DNA from: Rufibacter sp. DG15C
Lineage (GTDB): Bacteria; Bacteroidota; Bacteroidia; Cytophagales; Hymenobacteraceae
Direction: 5' to 3'
Length of the DNA stretch: 64,000 bases
NCBI RefSeq assembly: GCF_001577755.1
Contig: NZ_CP010776.1
Span: forward strand, 4,030,001-4,094,000
Program-made: the position numbers and the translations under genes
Notes under the pieces: model-generated
Told to the model about the DNA's origin: nothing
Seen by the model: only the letters and a program-made list of their open reading frames with translations
Database searches by the model: none
In this document: positions 1 through 7,889 of the stretch, in pieces
How the letters are laid out: each line of letters opens with the position of its first letter
How positions within the stretch are numbered: position 1 is the first letter of the stretch

Positions 1-280
1 TATCTGGCTTTCCATTTACTTCTTTGTAATGAACCGTCGTGTCTAGAGTGTTGGGGAAGCAGTTTTCAAAAAGCCAGGCCAGTTCTTTGTCACCGATGGC
101 TTTCTTCACCTCGGCCAGCTTTTTCTCAATGGCTTTGCTGGTGAAGTTGCGTTTGGCCAAAGCCGGACGCTTGCTAGTGAACGGCTCACTAGCTGCTAAA
201 GCGTTGAAAGGGAAACCTACAGCGGCTAGACCCAAGGTGGCGATGGTAGATTTTTTGACAAACTCTCTTCTAGTGGGCAT
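1..280 (-). CDS. GH125-type (Mug157-like) exo-alpha-mannosidase, N-terminal part
   Basis: Partial gene cut by the left edge; only about 93 N-terminal residues are visible. It opens with MPTRREFVKKS and a hydrophobic stretch ending in FNALA, a twin-arginine type signal, so export is likely. After the signal comes a block including ELAWLFENCFPNTLDTTV, which I recognise as characteristic of glycoside hydrolase family 125 (exo-alpha-1,6-mannosidases, Mug157 relatives). Catalytic residues lie outside the window. The start at 280 is chosen because it begins the twin-arginine signal and has a purine-rich stretch upstream. It transcribes leftward out of the window, so any operon partners are unseen. 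Family call from memory of the motif; no search was possible. Confidence 0.7.
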   Translation of the reverse strand, partial: MPTRREFVKKSTIATLGLAAVGFPFNALAASEPFTSKRPALAKRNFTSKAIEKKLAEVKKAIGDKELAWLFENCFPNTLDTTVHYKEVNGKPD

Positions 281-545
281 GCGTTCTTTCCTTTTGAAGG
301 TTCCGTTAGCAAAGCATCCAAATTGGATGGATATACCTGCTCTAGGAAACACCTCAGTTATTATGCCTCAATCTATAAAAAACTCTTGTGATTGCTACTT
401 GCCTACAGATAATGAGAAAAGAATGATGCAAAAATGTTTGGTCAGAAGCCATCTGCTATAATCTGAATAATACTGCCCATAAAGTATTACCAATAGTTAA
501 GTTGGGGTTGATATTTTGACTTTCTCATCCTTTATTAAAAAGAAA

Positions 546-573
546 CTGCCACCAAAAGCAACTTCGGTGGCAG
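546..573 (-). terminator. Intrinsic terminator after the Rrf2 gene
   Basis: CTGCCACC and GGTGGCAG form an 8-bp stem with a 12-nt loop; on the minus strand it is followed by a T-rich run. It lies about 80 bp beyond the stop of the Rrf2-family gene and probably ends that leftward operon. Nothing else was seen in 281-650. Confidence 0.7.
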
Positions 574-650
574 CTAAGAAATTGTGAGTAAATAGACCAG
601 AACTTAATGCTAAAAACCGTCAGGTTTAAACTAATCCAAATCGCTTTGAC

Positions 651-1127
651 CTAGGATAAACCAATACCAGGAGACTTCAACTCTGCGGGATCTTGGACGT
701 TGGTGATAAAGTAGTTACCCGTGGTGATGCCATCTACCAAGGTTTGAATGGTTTTGTCCCGGAACGTCTTAAGCAATTGGTCCCTATACCGCTTTATATC
801 ATCGTGCAACGGACAAGGATGGGTATCTGAGCATTCCTTCATGCCCATTCCGCATTTCCTGAAAGCCTCTAGTCCATCAATGGTCCGAACCACCTCTAAG
901 ACATTGATTTGATTGGCCGGACGGTGCAGATAGAACCCGCCACCAGGACCTTTCATGGAGGCAATCACTCCTTTGCGTACCAGGTCTTGTAGAATCTTGC
1001 CCATAAAGTGAGTGGGCAGTTCTAATTCTTTGGCAATTTCCTTAATACCCGACCGTTGGCCCTTGGCGTTGTTCAGGGCAATATAGACAATCGCACGAAG
1101 GGCGTATTCTGTTGTCTTTGATAACAT
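651..1127 (-). CDS. Rrf2-family transcriptional regulator, probable Fe-S (NsrR/IscR-like) sensor
   Basis: 158 residues, normal Rrf2 length. The N-terminus (MLSKTTEYALRAIVYIAL) begins the winged helix; GKILQDLVRKGVIAS and GPGGGFYLHRP are the recognition helix and wing. Around residues 92-107 three cysteines are arranged C-x6-C-x5-C, resembling the [2Fe-2S]/[4Fe-4S] ligand set of IscR and NsrR. It is the last gene of an operon with hemerythrin, DUF2249, oxidase-like and MIP18-like genes, next to ric and nos. I therefore infer a sensor of nitric oxide or cluster status rather than CymR-like function. The target sites are not known; the TGAC-N4-GTCA repeats nearby look more Crp/FNR-like than Rrf2-like. 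Confidence 0.85.
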   Translation of the reverse strand: MLSKTTEYALRAIVYIALNNAKGQRSGIKEIAKELELPTHFMGKILQDLVRKGVIASMKGPGGGFYLHRPANQINVLEVVRTIDGLEAFRKCGMGMKECSDTHPCPLHDDIKRYRDQLLKTFRDKTIQTLVDGITTGNYFITNVQDPAELKSPGIGLS

Positions 1128-1175
1128 GGGTTCTCTTCTGTCCTAGCCTCTTGTTCGTTTACAATCCCAAAGGTA

Positions 1176-1490
1176 TTACATCTGCTCTAGTTGCCGTCTA
1201 CCTTCTTCCGTAATCATTTCTGGCGACCACATGGGCCACCATACCAGATCCACTTGTATGTCTAATAGGGGGAATTTCCTTTTCAATATCTGCTGGGTGG
1301 CGGTCTCAATGGTTGCACTCATGGGGCAGCCGCGGGTGGTAAGCGTTAACTTTACTTTAAGTAGCTTTTCTTCTACCTCTACTTTGTACACCAACCCTAA
1401 ATCCACTATGTTGATGCCTACCTCTGGATCTATTATGTATTTAAGAGTATCCAACACTTGGTCCACAATATCAGGTGCTTGCGTTTGCAT
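1176..1490 (-). CDS. MIP18/DUF59-family metal-sulfur cluster assembly protein
   Basis: 104 residues, the size of a stand-alone DUF59 (PaaD/SufT-like) domain. The typical features are IIDPEVGINIVDLGLVY near residues 18-34 and the conserved cysteine in TTRGCPMS around residue 55. Relatives help deliver or mature Fe-S clusters. The start overlaps the end of the upstream oxidase-like gene by 20 bp, so translation is probably coupled. In this operon, with hemerythrin-like proteins and an Rrf2 regulator, a role in Fe-S maintenance under nitrosative stress is a reasonable inference but is not shown by the sequence. Confidence 0.8.
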   Translation of the reverse strand: MQTQAPDIVDQVLDTLKYIIDPEVGINIVDLGLVYKVEVEEKLLKVKLTLTTRGCPMSATIETATQQILKRKFPLLDIQVDLVWWPMWSPEMITEEGRRQLEQM

Positions 1491-2778
1491 AGGAAAAGGG
1501 TTTTAAGTCATGTACTTTATGTAGCAGCAGCGTAAATACATTGATGGCATATAAGCTGGCCGCTAAGCTTAAGAATAGCGCACCTGCCAGGAGTATGATT
1601 TGCTCCCGCAGTAGTACCCCAACCACTAAAATTACAAACCCTACCAAGTAAGAGATGTTTTGCCAGAACAGTAGTTTATGGTTGTACAGGTCTTTGGGCA
1701 AGGGCGTTTTCACTCGGCCTACATGGTGTTCATAGGCATGCATCCAGACAATGAAAGGAAGCGTTTTGAATGTCTGCCCCAGAATTAGCGCTGTAATAAA
1801 ACCCAAAAAAACAGAGAGGCCATATACCAAATAAATACTGGACAAAAGCGTGCTGGGCAACTCTACAGGACTACTTACTACAAATACCAGCACCATGGGC
1901 AGTAGCAGTAAGAAAAGTGCTACAAAAGTCTGTTTCATGCCCAAATCAAGATCTGGCCGTTGCTTGGTTTTATATGCTGTGTGCACGAAATACAGGAACA
2001 ATCCTAGGCCACTGGTAACCATGGCAGCATACAAGGGCAACAATTGGGTATGCCATAAAAGATGGTCAAACAAGAAAAGACCCAAGCCAGCATTGATGAG
2101 GTTATAAGCCCAGTTCAACGGTTTGTCACTACCCGTATGGGATAACAAAAACATAGGAATGAGCTTAGCTCCCACTCCTATGATGAGCAGCAAAAACCAA
2201 CCGGCCATGCCTATGTGGGCGTGCAGCTTTAAGTAGTGTACATGGTCTTGGGGCAGAAATGGCAAAGAAAAATTAACTGCCATTAGCAAGCCAATGAAAC
2301 CTGTTAGCAACAGCCAAGCCGCCGAAGTAACTATAAAGTCTGCCTCTACCGTCCATTTAGGAGCTTTTTTGGCAGTAAGGAAAATATTGATGTTAAACAG
2401 CAGAAAAGAGACAAACAGGCAACACCCCGCCACATGCATAGTCCACCCTACCCTAAAGAACCAGAAGGAATATGCCAGCAGAATGGTACCCGTCGCTAAC
2501 AAACCAAAGGTCCAGAGTGCCAGCTTTTCACTATACAATTTACCCTCTAACACCACCGGTAACAATTGGTACAATGCTCCAAAGATAACCATGGTGGCCC
2601 ACCCCAACACCGCCACATGGGTTAGGGTCAAAAGCTTAGGGTGAAAGTAATGCCCGCCAAACGCATCTGTGGAGACAAGCAGCAACACGGTTAACGCAAA
2701 GAAAGAAACAGCCCCAAAGGCATAATGTGGCAGCACTACCCATTTGCTAGGAGAGTTTGAAGCCGTGGCACTACTCAT
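1471..2778 (-). CDS. Heme-copper oxidase subunit I-like polytopic membrane protein
   Basis: About 435 residues with roughly twelve hydrophobic helices. Helix-embedded histidines occur in LTHVAVLGWATM, WTMHVAGC and LHAHIGMAGWF, recalling the heme ligands of heme-copper oxidase subunit I and NnrS-type proteins. I do not see the complete ligand set of a true cytochrome oxidase or qNor. The start is taken at the second in-frame ATG (2778), because the 13 residues before it lie inside the upstream gene; the two genes then overlap by 8 bp. A second, different protein of this kind is at 5592-6848. Role probably linked to NO or nitrosative stress by context; the activity is unknown. Confidence 0.65.
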   Translation of the reverse strand: MSSATASNSPSKWVVLPHYAFGAVSFFALTVLLLVSTDAFGGHYFHPKLLTLTHVAVLGWATMVIFGALYQLLPVVLEGKLYSEKLALWTFGLLATGTILLAYSFWFFRVGWTMHVAGCCLFVSFLLFNINIFLTAKKAPKWTVEADFIVTSAAWLLLTGFIGLLMAVNFSLPFLPQDHVHYLKLHAHIGMAGWFLLLIIGVGAKLIPMFLLSHTGSDKPLNWAYNLINAGLGLFLFDHLLWHTQLLPLYAAMVTSGLGLFLYFVHTAYKTKQRPDLDLGMKQTFVALFLLLLPMVLVFVVSSPVELPSTLLSSIYLVYGLSVFLGFITALILGQTFKTLPFIVWMHAYEHHVGRVKTPLPKDLYNHKLLFWQNISYLVGFVILVVGVLLREQIILLAGALFLSLAASLYAINVFTLLLHKVHDLKPFSYANAST

Positions 2779-3601
2779 GACGGGAAGGTTTAAAAATAAG
2801 CAAATACACTTCCTCAAGACCTACTTCTTGTATGCTCACATGAAAGCCTCTGCTCTCTAGCTGTGGCAATAGAAACTGCGGAACCCGTTTATGCCTGACA
2901 TACAAGGCGTGCCCCGTAGGCAACCATTCCAACTCATGAAGTATGGTGACCATAGGCAATGGCATCTCTAATTGGCGCACGTCTATCTCCTTTAGGTTGC
3001 CGGCAAACTGTGCCAGTAGTTGGGCAAAGTTTGTTTCTTCCTCTTTTTTGTTTGCCGTAACAACAACTGCCTCTTCACTCTCGCGCCAAAAATACGTGTA
3101 TACCAGATCAGAACCTTTGGCTTCTGAATAGCTTTTAAACCCGCGTTTTTGCAGGATTTGAAGGAGAGGTGTTGGCTCAAACGTGTTTTGGAGCACCAAT
3201 GCATTTTGCCCATTCACTTTTTCAACCGCTGCCATAATGCGCTGAAAGGGATCATTGCCGGTGGCTATGTCTTCCCGCACGTCTAAATACAGGAAACCAT
3301 CTGCAGAAAGCCTCTTTAAAAATTGAGGGTAAGCTCCTTTTGAGGGGTTTTCTATGGTTACTTCTTGAACAGGCTCCATTTTCACTTCAAAGCCCAAAGG
3401 CACCAGCTTTTTAAAGAAATCCTCTACTTGGCAACCACCTATGCGCGCCGCATCTGAGATGGTCACCCTTGACGCCAAAATCTTGCGCAACATTGGGTTG
3501 CGCAATTTCTCAAAATGCCGGTTGATGGAGGCAATGGCGTCAATGGCGGCTGGGTTCTCCTTGATGAGGGCAGAGATTTTGGTAGTGGGTGCAATTTCCA
3601 T
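2771..3601 (-). CDS. DUF1858-like plus two DUF2249 domains protein
   Basis: 276 residues, soluble, no signal. Residues 1-75 resemble the DUF1858/ScdA_N-type helical domain (SALIKENPAAIDAIASI). Two DUF2249-type domains follow: one around FLYLDVRED with LLQILQKRGFKS, and a second around EIDVRQLEMP with LLPQLESRGF. DUF2249 domains are often fused to hemerythrin or RIC proteins, and one is also at the N-terminus of RIC at 4179. It begins 2 bp after the hemerythrin gene and overlaps the oxidase-like gene by 8 bp, so it is a central member of this operon. Biochemical role unknown; a small-ligand or metal-relay function is speculation. Confidence 0.75.
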   Translation of the reverse strand: MEIAPTTKISALIKENPAAIDAIASINRHFEKLRNPMLRKILASRVTISDAARIGGCQVEDFFKKLVPLGFEVKMEPVQEVTIENPSKGAYPQFLKRLSADGFLYLDVREDIATGNDPFQRIMAAVEKVNGQNALVLQNTFEPTPLLQILQKRGFKSYSEAKGSDLVYTYFWRESEEAVVVTANKKEEETNFAQLLAQFAGNLKEIDVRQLEMPLPMVTILHELEWLPTGHALYVRHKRVPQFLLPQLESRGFHVSIQEVGLEEVYLLIFKPSRHE

Positions 3602-3603
3602 GG

Positions 3604-4107
3604 CTAAGCGGCTTTGGCTTTTGGAATCCAGAACTCAGGGGAAAAGGCATCTTCCCTAGGAGCATGTTGGTGGTCCAGTACTTTGGTGGCCAGTTCCAAC
3701 TCATCTGCGGGTACTAAAGCTTGCAAATGAGGGAACAGCTCGCGTTCCTCCCACCGGATGTGGTCAGTAAGGTCTTTCTCCAGTACTTTGAACAACTCTT
3801 TGTTCTTGGGGCTTCCTTCTTGGATAAGGCGTATTAATTCCTCAATCAAGCGGTGTTCTTCTTTGAGTCGTTGCAGGACTTCGTGGTCTTGGGGCAGCAG
3901 GCGGGCTAAAAGCCATTCTTCCTCCAGGCAATGGCTTTTTAGAACAGTATCCCAGAAATAGCGCACGTAGGCACGCATCACTTCCAGTTGGGTATTGAGT
4001 TTTAAGCCTTGTCTTAATTTCCAGCAGAACAGCAGACCAAAGTGATGCTCCCTACTAAGCGGGACCAGGCTTTTGGCTCTTTTTTGAGGTTTTATAGGTG
4101 TGTCCAT
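3604..4107 (-). CDS. Hemerythrin-like domain protein
   Basis: 167 residues forming a four-helix HHE domain. Likely di-iron ligands are the histidines in SREHHFGL (near residue 20), KSHCLEEEW (near 58), KEEHRLIEE (near 84) and DHIRWEERELFPHL (near 113-122), a typical H...HxxxE...H...HxxxE layout. Such proteins bind O2 or NO or act with RIC in cluster repair. It is the first gene of the leftward operon 4107-651 and follows ric after a 71-bp gap. The DNA-side context (RIC, Rrf2, MIP18-like) supports a nitrosative or oxidative stress role. Confidence 0.85.
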   Translation of the reverse strand: MDTPIKPQKRAKSLVPLSREHHFGLLFCWKLRQGLKLNTQLEVMRAYVRYFWDTVLKSHCLEEEWLLARLLPQDHEVLQRLKEEHRLIEELIRLIQEGSPKNKELFKVLEKDLTDHIRWEERELFPHLQALVPADELELATKVLDHQHAPREDAFSPEFWIPKAKAA

Positions 4108-4178
4108 GGCTTGGGCGGGCCTTGACCCTTTAAAGTTACAGGAAAGTGGGCAGGCCCCTTTAGCCCGCCCTTTTCCCT

Positions 4179-5138
4179 CTATTTCAAAACTTCTTTTTCC
4201 ATTTCCAGCGCCTTAGGGAACAAGATGTTGTTCTCTAAGTGGATGTGACGGAACAAATCATCCTCAAACTCTTGCAACTTGGCAAAGGCCACTTGGTACG
4301 TGGCACAAGCATCCTCGGGCAAGGCATAGTTATGGGTAAGGGTCCTGATAGCTTCCAGTTCAGTGCCAGCGGCCTCATGCTCCATCTCCATCATGTTGAT
4401 GGGGTTTTGCAGCGTGCCAAAGGCCGGCCGGTCCAGCTTCTCGCCTTTTTGCTTGGCCTCATTGACCTGCTTGATAAAAGGGAACAAGACGCGCTCTTCT
4501 TTGGGCATGTGGGCTTCCAGTTCATTAGCCACATTGGTAAAATGCTTGGCTACTTCTATCAGTTCTGGATGCCGGCCACCGTGCACGCGGGCAATCTTGG
4601 CGGTGTACTCATATAGTGCCGGAATGGCTTCCCGCACGTACTTGTGATGAATATTGACAATATAATCTGCCAGAAAAGACAAGTCCCAGCTTTGGAAATC
4701 GGTTTCTGAGACGGAGGGAGAATCTGTTAGGGCGTTTAACTCCTCTTCTATGGTGGCAGCGTCCAGACCTTTTTCTTCACAGACCTGGGTGATGGATTTC
4801 TTTCCTCCGCAGCAGAAGTCAATCCCGTACTTTTTGAAAACCTGGGCCTTTCTAAAGTCCTTCGCGACCAGTTCTCCAATGCTCTCTTCCTCCACGGGCG
4901 TGAGTTTTGAGATCTTAACCTCCCACAATTCGGGGCCCTGTTCTAGGTACTCCCATTTAAACACATTGCCCCGCTCCCCAAGCAATTGGTAGTAGAGCGG
5001 CTTAGGGTCGTGGTCATTGTGAATAATGAATGCCTCTCCCCCAGACAACTGGTCAAACCACTCAAAAATGGTAGGGTGTTTTAAACGAGGTTCAATTGCA
5101 GTGACGTCTAAAATGTCTATGGTTTCTGTAGTACTCAT
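4179..5138 (-). CDS. ric: Iron-sulfur cluster repair di-iron protein RIC, with N-terminal DUF2249
   Basis: 319 residues, longer than the usual 220-240 of YtfE/ScdA because a DUF2249 domain (about residues 8-80, ILDVTAIEPRLKHPTIFEWF) is fused in front. The ScdA_N domain follows with the diagnostic YGIDFCCGGKKS near residues 103-114. The hemerythrin domain comes next, with histidines in IHHKYVREA, EAHMPKEERVLFP, MEMEHEAAG and FRHIHLENNILFP. RIC restores Fe-S clusters damaged by NO or peroxide. A TGAC-N4-GTCA inverted repeat lies 237 bp upstream of the start, so NO- or oxygen-responsive control is likely. Confidence 0.93.
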   Translation of the reverse strand: MSTTETIDILDVTAIEPRLKHPTIFEWFDQLSGGEAFIIHNDHDPKPLYYQLLGERGNVFKWEYLEQGPELWEVKISKLTPVEEESIGELVAKDFRKAQVFKKYGIDFCCGGKKSITQVCEEKGLDAATIEEELNALTDSPSVSETDFQSWDLSFLADYIVNIHHKYVREAIPALYEYTAKIARVHGGRHPELIEVAKHFTNVANELEAHMPKEERVLFPFIKQVNEAKQKGEKLDRPAFGTLQNPINMMEMEHEAAGTELEAIRTLTHNYALPEDACATYQVAFAKLQEFEDDLFRHIHLENNILFPKALEMEKEVLK

Positions 5139-5321
5139 GGTAGTAATTGGTTAAGTCTTTTAAATCATTGAGCTAAAGGTAAAAAGCAAAATTATCAATT
5201 AAAAGACAAAAAGGTATTTTATTATTTTATTAGAACATTGGTTTTAAAAAGCCTCCTTACTAACTGCAATTGACGTTTTTAATTATTTTAAATCTTCTGA
5301 ACCTTGCCTTAACTGATGATT

Positions 5322-5329
5322 CAAGTTTA
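5322..5329 (-). promoter_or_regulatory. Possible -7 promoter element for ric
   Basis: On the minus strand this reads TAAACTTG, one mismatch from the Bacteroidota -7 consensus TAnnTTTG. Its centre is exactly 55 bp from the centre of the inverted repeat at 5375-5386. A closer alternative, TAATTTTG at 5187-5194, matches the consensus fully but lacks this spacing. Confidence 0.4.
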
Positions 5330-5374
5330 CCTAGATCTGGCCTGAAGGCATATGACAGAAGTTAGCCCAGCAAG

Positions 5375-5386
5375 TGACAGTTGTCA
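5375..5386. promoter_or_regulatory. TGAC-N4-GTCA inverted repeat upstream of ric
   Basis: TGAC AGTT GTCA is a perfect 4+4 inverted repeat with the 4-bp spacing typical of FNR/Dnr-type sites. The same motif lies upstream of the nos operon (13806-13817). The rest of 5139-5591 holds only this site, promoter-like AT-rich DNA and a palindromic repeat. Confidence 0.6.
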
Positions 5387-5469
5387 TCACTTGGTCCACT
5401 TGCATAGTAACTGCATAAAGCATTTTACCATCAAGATCAAGACAAAGAATAGAGTCAAGCGTGTAGTCT

Positions 5470-5507
5470 CATTTTAGGCCTGATTTGGTAAAAACAGGCC
5501 TAAAATG
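5470..5507. repeat. Dispersed palindromic repeat (variant with TTTTAGGCC arms)
   Basis: Both arms have the same A substitution (CATTTTAGGCCTG / CAGGCCTAAAATG), so pairing is kept. It sits about 85 bp 3' of the oxidase-like gene at 5592. Confidence 0.8.
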
Positions 5508-5591
5508 ATTAAGCAAAAAAGTGAGAAAATGGAAAGGAAAAGACACTTATCAAGTTTTCCCGAAGCTGGTGCGTTCTGCTTTTTAGAAAGA

Positions 5592-6848
5592 TTAATCCAG
5601 TGGAGTTTTTCTTAGTTGACTCAAAAAGAACAACAGCATTCCTACGAGCAGGAAGATGCTGGCAATGAACAAGAGAAGGTGGTATTGAGGGAGTGAACCA
5701 AATTGTACCCAAGAGAAAATCCCTTGAAGAAAGAGCAGTCCTTCAGTGGTTAAGAATGACAGCACAAATAGCCCAATGCCCCATTTGGAGAGTTTGGTTT
5801 TAATCATCAGCCAACCTCCTACCTCAAAAAAAGCGAAGAGAAAAAAGCTGATGAACCCAATCAACACCAAGTGCAGGTACCCAATTATGAAATTCCTGAT
5901 TTGGTAAGCGAGGTCTGCAAAGTACGGGAAGGCGGTAGCCACCTGCATACAGGTTTTAAGCGCCAAAGCCGCCAAAGCACCTGTAATTAGAAAACGGGAC
6001 CACGGGGCAAAAAGCAGAAGCAAAGTTTTACGCTGTGGCCAGAGCAGCATGATTAATTGAGTTAAAGCTACCAGCTGACCGACGGCCGCAATCCCACTTA
6101 GCACATATACCCAGCCTGCGGGCTTGGTCCACAATATAGACAGCAGGTACTCGGGCAAACATGCCCAGAACAGCATCCAAAAAATAGCCCTTCCCTTTCC
6201 CAAACTGAAGGGAATTTGCCTGTACTCTAAAAGCCAAAAGACCAGGCCCAGCACAGCAAAGGTGAACCAGCCATTGTACTGGAAGTGTAGGTAAAAATAG
6301 ATGGCATTGTAGTACAAAGAGCTTCCGCTGTGACCAGTGGCCATAATTGGCCCCAAGGACCAAGGCCCCAAAGAGGAAATAGTTAAAAAGAACAAACTCG
6401 CCTGTACAAACAGAAACGAAACTTGATGCTGACCCTTTGCTATACCTTCTACTTTGGCATCTTTTAAAAATTGGTAGATAAACCAATAACTCAGCAGAAT
6501 GTGTGCGGTGCTAAACGTGATGGAAACGGCAGCATAGCCCTGCACCGGAAAACTAAACAGCATGCCCAGCACGGCCACTTGTGACAGCCAAAACTGCCAG
6601 GAATAGGTTCTTTTTGAATGCACTTCTGGCGGCAAAAACACTACTTGCAAGGCAACGGTCACCGCAGAATACAGCCACCCCAGTAACGCCACATGCGAGT
6701 GCGCATGCAACAAATATTTGTAGTTCACCCCAGGCACAGTACCCACCATCATGTACCGCAATACCAAGCCTAAAGAAGCTACCACCAGTAAGTGAAGCAG
6801 TGCTACCAAAAGCCAATTACGTTTATTATGAGGGTTCAAAAAAGCCAT
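5592..6848 (-). CDS. Second heme-copper oxidase-like polytopic membrane protein
   Basis: About 418 residues with around twelve hydrophobic segments. Histidine-bearing helices include LLHAHSHVALLGWL (residues 45-60), STAHILLSYWF, FYLHFQYNGWF and YLHLVLIGFISFF. The pattern resembles heme-copper oxidase subunit I or NnrS-like proteins, but I cannot assign a complete heme/copper ligand set. The ATG at 6848 is preferred over a TTG two codons earlier. It lies between nosY and ric on the same strand, separated from nosY by a palindromic repeat, so it is probably its own transcript. It may act in NO handling or electron transfer; that is inference from neighbours only. Confidence 0.6.
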   Translation of the reverse strand: MAFLNPHNKRNWLLVALLHLLVVASLGLVLRYMMVGTVPGVNYKYLLHAHSHVALLGWLYSAVTVALQVVFLPPEVHSKRTYSWQFWLSQVAVLGMLFSFPVQGYAAVSITFSTAHILLSYWFIYQFLKDAKVEGIAKGQHQVSFLFVQASLFFLTISSLGPWSLGPIMATGHSGSSLYYNAIYFYLHFQYNGWFTFAVLGLVFWLLEYRQIPFSLGKGRAIFWMLFWACLPEYLLSILWTKPAGWVYVLSGIAAVGQLVALTQLIMLLWPQRKTLLLLFAPWSRFLITGALAALALKTCMQVATAFPYFADLAYQIRNFIIGYLHLVLIGFISFFLFAFFEVGGWLMIKTKLSKWGIGLFVLSFLTTEGLLFLQGIFSWVQFGSLPQYHLLLFIASIFLLVGMLLFFLSQLRKTPLD

Positions 6849-6981
6849 GGACAAGCGTGAGGTTTAAACCTTGAGGAAATGTGAATGTCACTAATCAATT
6901 AGACTTTCGCTAAAGTAGGCTATCAGGATAAACGTACATCAAGCAATCTTTTACATACCATAATAACGTGCAGATTGCCTT

Positions 6982-7021
6982 CCGTTTTTGGCCTGTTTCC
7001 CAAAAAAGAGCCCAAAAACGG
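6982..7021. repeat. Dispersed palindromic repeat
   Basis: Imperfect copy: CCGTTTTTGGCC on one arm and GCCCAAAAACGG on the other. It lies about 100 bp 3' of nosY and may mark the end of the nos transcript. Confidence 0.8.
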
Positions 7022-7118
7022 CACTAACCTTATCCACTAAATAAAAGAGCGCAGACCTTTCGGTATACGCTCCCTTACCCCAAACCAATATTCATTCATT
7101 TTGACAACCAACAATCCC

Positions 7119-7886
7119 CTAAATATCTCTTTTAGAGAAAATTCTTTTTGACGCAAACACCGGCACCAAAATCCAGAGCAGCATCAACCCGAAGGCCAGT
7201 GATATTCCCCAGAGGCTGCCAAGGATACTTTTGTAGAGTGCACCGGTGTATCCCATCAGGGCAGACACATCCAGGTTCAACAACACTATGATTCGGCCTA
7301 GGTCAATTGGGTTAAGCGCGGTAAGCGCCAGGGTAGGGTTCTCTAATGGGTAATCACTAAAAGAGAAGAGGATAAATAACACGATGCCGTCATAAATCAA
7401 GGCAAAGTAAAACCACAGTAATAATGCCACCCCTATTCCCTTGGCTTTGTCGCGTGTGATTACAGATGCCAAAAAGGCCATGGCCACAAAGATAAACGTA
7501 ATGAGAACGCCCGTTAATAATAAGTAAAATCCAGTCACGGAGGCGCCTAGCAAAAGCAAGGGTAAACCCACGCCCAGCACAAAGGCCCCAGACAAGGAAC
7601 ACGCCACACCCAGGTATTCGCTCATAAATATCTTACTGCGGTGAATAGGCTGCGCGACTAACAGCTCCATAAACTCATATGAATTGTAGAAGTGGCTGGT
7701 GGCAAAGACAATGCTTATGAGGGGCACCGTGAGCAGAACCAAGTTCAAAAGGCTAAGCACTGCTTTGTCTGGCTGGCCACCCAAACTGAATAACCCTATG
7801 GTAAGCAGCAACAGAAAGGCTGTGTAAGCTAGCACTACTTTGTTGCGCACAATGTCATAGAAGACGTATTTAATGATCTTTCCCAT
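7119..7886 (-). CDS. nosY: ABC transporter permease for NosZ maturation (NosY)
   Basis: 255 residues with about six membrane helices and the ABC-2 type permease arrangement. The motif FATSHFYNSYEFMELLVAQPIHRSK style segment near residues 60-85 is typical of NosY. With NosF and NosD it forms the ABC complex needed to assemble the copper centre of nitrous oxide reductase, probably moving a sulfur species or serving the NosL copper relay. Its start lies 3 bp after the nosF stop, so the two are translationally linked. It is the last gene of the nos operon. Confidence 0.88.
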   Translation of the reverse strand: MGKIIKYVFYDIVRNKVVLAYTAFLLLLTIGLFSLGGQPDKAVLSLLNLVLLTVPLISIVFATSHFYNSYEFMELLVAQPIHRSKIFMSEYLGVACSLSGAFVLGVGLPLLLLGASVTGFYLLLTGVLITFIFVAMAFLASVITRDKAKGIGVALLLWFYFALIYDGIVLFILFSFSDYPLENPTLALTALNPIDLGRIIVLLNLDVSALMGYTGALYKSILGSLWGISLAFGLMLLWILVPVFASKRIFSKRDI

Positions 7887-7889
7887 GGC

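Noticed and set aside
39-461. 140-residue reading frame on the plus strand at the left edge
   Set aside because: It is antisense to the GH125 start region and has no domain; the opposite frame explains the DNA.
5187-5194. TAATTTTG as the main ric promoter tied to the inverted repeat
   Set aside because: Consensus is good but it lies about 190 bp from the inverted repeat, unlike the nos arrangement; kept only as an alternative.
6876-6891. GTGAATGTCAC as a third regulator site upstream of the oxidase-like gene
   Set aside because: Spacing and half-sites do not match TGAC-N4-GTCA.
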